Assembly: GCF_003324565.1 (NCBI RefSeq)
Contig: NZ_QOLA01000003.1
Location: forward strand, 248,001 to 312,000
From: Streptomyces sp. SDr-06
Lineage (GTDB): Bacteria; Actinomycetota; Actinomycetes; Streptomycetales; Streptomycetaceae
Direction of reading: 5' to 3'
Length of the DNA stretch: 64,000 bases
The notes below the pieces were generated by a model that was given only the letters and a program-made list of their open reading frames with translations, was not told the DNA's origin and did not search any database. Of the stretch, positions 62,016-64,000 are shown piece by piece; position 1 is the first letter of the stretch, and every line of letters starts with the position of its first letter. The position numbers and the translations under genes were made by a program.

Positions 62016-62420
62016 GTGCCCAAGTTCACGATATCCGCGGCCGGTTCGCGCCCCTGCACCCTCGTCGTCTGCCGCGGGTGCTGCTGCGGGGACGCCCGCA
62101 AGAACCCCGGCACCGACCATGCCCGCCAGCTCGCCCGTCTGCGTACGGCAGCCGCCGAATCCGGCGGCCGGCTCGCGGTACGCACCACCGATTGCCTCGG
62201 GCCCTGCGGCCAGGCCAACGTGATCGTGGTCCAGCCCTCGGGCCGGGCCCGCCAGCGAGGCGCCCGGGCGGCCTGGATCGGCTGAGTACTCGACGACGAC
62301 GCCACCGACGACATCCTGGCCTGGGCCAGAGAAGGCGGCCCCGGCGAGGCCGACCCGCCGGCCACACTTGCCCTTCAGATGATCCCGGCCCCGTCCGAGG
62401 CCCGCAGACGCGCGCGCTGA
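62016..62420 (+). pseudogene. (2Fe-2S) ferredoxin-like gene with in-frame TGA
   Basis: GTG 62016 opens a frame with thioredoxin-like [2Fe-2S] ferredoxin motifs: LVVCRGCCCGDARKNPGTDH and TTDCLGPCGQANVIVVQPSG. At codon 90 (62283-62285) a TGA interrupts the sequence, after which the same frame continues VLDDDATDDILAWAREGGPGE to ALQMIPAPSEARRRAR and a stop at 62420. The residue expected before VLDDDA looks like Trp, so a TGG to TGA change is likely. It could be a recent mutation, a sequencing error or read-through. The cluster-binding part lies before the TGA and might still fold. Confidence 0.8.
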
Positions 62421-62688
62421 GCCATGTCCTCCTGAGCGGGAGGGCGAGGGGATGTCCTGTGCGGTGAGTGGAGCCGACTTCCCCGTCTTCCCGGGGGAGG
62501 GTTCTCTTCGTGGCCAATTCAGGGAGCGCGCCGCGAACGGGCCTTTCGCTTCTCCGCGCGACGGGCCGTTCGTGTCGGCGTCGCAACTCCGGTCATGCTG
62601 CGTGCTGTTGGAGTTGCGTGAGTGCCAGTCCGGGGCAGTTCTCCTCGGCGCGGGCATCCTCAGGTGATGCTCGCATGCGGTGCCGAGC
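62421..62688. other. Gene-free interval after ferredoxin gene
   Basis: I find no gene in these 268 bases. They hold G-rich patches and end at a palindrome (62689). Confidence 0.4.
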
Positions 62689-62700
62689 GAGAGCGCTCTC
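62689..62700. repeat. Perfect palindrome at a stop codon
   Basis: GAGAGCGCTCTC followed by A. The TGA of the minus-strand PNPOx gene (62701-62699) is part of the element. It lies in a convergent gap. Confidence 0.92.
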
Positions 62701-63400
62701 AGGTGGATGCCGGGACGGTGCGCCCCGCATGGCCGCCGGTCGGGGCGGCCGCCCCGGACTGTTCCGCCGCCCCGAAGTAGTCGCCCCCCTTGCGCCGGGA
62801 GTCGTCCGTACCCCAGGCGCGTGCGGCACGTTGCTGTGGAGGGACCTTCTGCAGGTGGGGGATGTGTTTGGCGCAGTGGATGTAGGCCTCTTCCACCGTG
62901 ACCTCCACCCACAGGCGGGCGCGGCGGCCGGGGGCCGGGTCGAGCGGGATGTCGGGGTGGTGGGCGCGGACGTCCTCGTCCAGGAGGATGCGGGCCCGAC
63001 CGTTGACGTGCAGGCCGATGCGGTCCCGGGTGAAGTCGACCATCAGGACGCCGACGTGAGGGTTTTCCGCGATGTTGCCCATCGAGGCCATGACGCCGTT
63101 GCCGCGGTACTCGGGGTAGATGAGGGTGTGTTCGTCCAGGACCCGCAGGAAGCCCGGCGGGCCCGCCCGGAAGGTCGAGTCGCACTCGCCGTTCCGGTCC
63201 GAGGTGGCCAGGAAGAACATCTCCTGGCGGGCCACGAACTCCCTCATGCGTTCGTTGAGTTGGTCCAGGACCTGCTCGTCGTAGAAGCGGTCCGCGCGCT
63301 CGGTGGTGCCGAGGTGACGCTGTATCAGGTGCTCGCCTTCACTGCCGGGACGTACTCGTCCCGGCTCGGCCGCCCTGCCGTGCTCGATCTCTGTCGCCAA
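62699..63400 (-). CDS. Pyridoxamine 5'-phosphate oxidase-like flavoprotein
   Basis: A 233-residue split-barrel protein. RMREFVARQEMFFLATSDRNGECDSTFRAGPPGFLRVLDEHTLIYPEY in pieces is the FMN-binding half, and GNIAENPHVGVLMVDFTRDRIGLHVNGRARIL the following strand pair. It resembles PNPOx-family proteins fused or coupled to globin/ferredoxin reductases. TTG 63400 is preceded by GAGGAC and lies four bases after the stop of the reductase gene, so the two form an operon. The C-terminus is poorly conserved-looking. Substrate unknown. Confidence 0.88.
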   Translation of the reverse strand: MATEIEHGRAAEPGRVRPGSEGEHLIQRHLGTTERADRFYDEQVLDQLNERMREFVARQEMFFLATSDRNGECDSTFRAGPPGFLRVLDEHTLIYPEYRGNGVMASMGNIAENPHVGVLMVDFTRDRIGLHVNGRARILLDEDVRAHHPDIPLDPAPGRRARLWVEVTVEEAYIHCAKHIPHLQKVPPQQRAARAWGTDDSRRKGGDYFGAAEQSGAAAPTGGHAGRTVPAST

Positions 63401-63404
63401 GTCC

Positions 63405-64000
63405 TCAGTCTCCTGCCGTGACCAGCTCTTCGATGAAGTCGTGCCGTATGCGTTCGGACGGCATGCCGGATCCCATCAGCGCGTCGACGCCGCTGCGGAC
63501 CATTCCGGCCGGTCCGGACAGATACGCGTCGTACGCCCGCCAGGGCCCGTACTGCCTTACGGCGTCCGGCAGTTGTCCGCTGATGCTGTTCACCTCGCCG
63601 CCGACCGGGCCGGTCGCGACGACGGGGCGCACGGACAGCCAGGGGTGCTTCCGGGCCAGGGTCAGCAGGGGGTCGATGTCGTACAGGTCGCTTCCGGTGC
63701 GGGCGCCGTAGAAAACGTCCATGAGACGACGGCGGCCGTGCTCGGCGACGTCCTCGACCAGTGCCCTGATGGGGGCGATACCGGTGCCGCCGCCCAGGCA
63801 CAGCAGGCCGTTGTCAGTGGTGTGGTCTACGGTCATGGAACCTGCTGGGGGTCCGAGACGGATGACGTCGCCGGGGCGTGCGCGATGGACGAGGGCTCCG
63901 GATACCCAGCCGGCCGGGACGGCCTTGACGTGGAAGGAGAGCAGCCCGTCGGAGCGGGGCGCCGACGCGAACGAGTAGTGCCGCCACACGCGCGGCCACC
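63405..64000 (-). CDS. Flavohaemoprotein-type FAD/NAD reductase, 5' end outside window
   Basis: The C-terminal 198 residues of a ferredoxin-NADP reductase-fold protein. WPRVWRHYSFASAPR is the FAD-binding RxYSxA motif, GDVIRLGPPAGSM the end of the FAD domain, and LLCLGGGTGIAPIRALVEDVAEHG the NAD(P)-binding loop. VFYGARTGSDLYD and YLSGPAGMVRSGVDALMGSG follow. In Streptomyces such reductases are often fused to a globin domain, which would lie upstream, outside the window. It ends four bases before the PNPOx gene. Nitric oxide detoxification is possible but not shown. Confidence 0.9.
   Translation of the reverse strand, partial: WPRVWRHYSFASAPRSDGLLSFHVKAVPAGWVSGALVHRARPGDVIRLGPPAGSMTVDHTTDNGLLCLGGGTGIAPIRALVEDVAEHGRRRLMDVFYGARTGSDLYDIDPLLTLARKHPWLSVRPVVATGPVGGEVNSISGQLPDAVRQYGPWRAYDAYLSGPAGMVRSGVDALMGSGMPSERIRHDFIEELVTAGD

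Noticed and set aside
8751..62700. The palindrome as a classical intrinsic terminator or as a CebR operator
   Set aside because: A 12-14 base palindrome allows only a five-base stem with a four-base loop and has no T-run. CebR sites have G where these have A, and no cello-oligosaccharide transport genes are present.

Overview
The window is high-G+C actinobacterial DNA, almost certainly Streptomyces. It has dense genes with strongly GC-biased third codon positions, GTG and TTG starts behind clear GGAGG sites, and typical Streptomyces families: a gvpL-gvpS-gvpK gas vesicle tail, a SigB/SigF-type sigma factor, GAF-ANTAR, streptogrisin-type and sedolisin proteases, GH6 and GH18 enzymes, and an MT0933-like antitoxin. 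No rRNA, tRNA, CRISPR array, insertion sequence or prophage was recognised.

Layout. 0-1.4 kb: end of a gas vesicle operon and a 55-residue hydrophobic protein. 1.5-8.7 kb: a PAP2/lipid kinase fusion, a VOC protein, and a stress-signalling group (CBS pair, sigma factor, PAS-GAF, GAF-ANTAR) followed by an aminotransferase-fold protein that contains no lysine. 8.9-16.4 kb: DedA/metallo-beta-lactamase pair, a 34-residue zinc ribbon, a resolvase-like protein, a membrane/phosphodiesterase fusion, an amino acid permease, a DUF2993 protein and an antitoxin. 17-25.4 kb: GH6, acetyltransferase, GGCT-fold protein, SnoaL, XRE regulator, GT87, VOC, a molybdopterin oxidoreductase with its membrane partner, and a TrmB regulator. 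26-34 kb: a sedolisin, a GT2/DUF2064/methyltransferase operon, a response regulator with a long Gly-Pro-His tail and its kinase, and a sugar-nucleotide epimerase. 34-39.4 kb: several regulator/target pairs (WYL, AraC, TetR). 39.7-51.4 kb: secreted enzymes (S1 protease, lipoprotein phosphatase, broken ricin-type lectin, second sedolisin, GH29-like enzyme, GH18 chitinase, cupredoxin-like protein) with gene remnants between them. 51.5-64 kb: acyl-CoA ligase, LysR/BASS, PadR/monooxygenase, MarR/quinone reductase, isochorismatase, a ferredoxin gene with an in-frame TGA, a PNPOx protein and a reductase cut by the window edge.

The most unusual signal is a short palindrome, GAGAGCGCTCTC (ideal form TGAGAGCGCTCTCA). 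I count 15 perfect copies and about 11 single-mismatch copies, all after position 8,700. They sit mostly between convergent genes and at 3' ends. In seven minus-strand genes the stop codon itself overlaps the palindrome. None lies in an obvious divergent promoter, which argues against a simple operator. Its function is unknown to me.

Many regulators sit next to their likely targets with visible operators: PadR, MarR, TetR, WYL and LysR. Two genes, the lectin and the ferredoxin, carry single in-frame nonsense codons. Gene calls rest on translated sequence and family motifs. Promoter and operator calls are inference from sequence symmetry.
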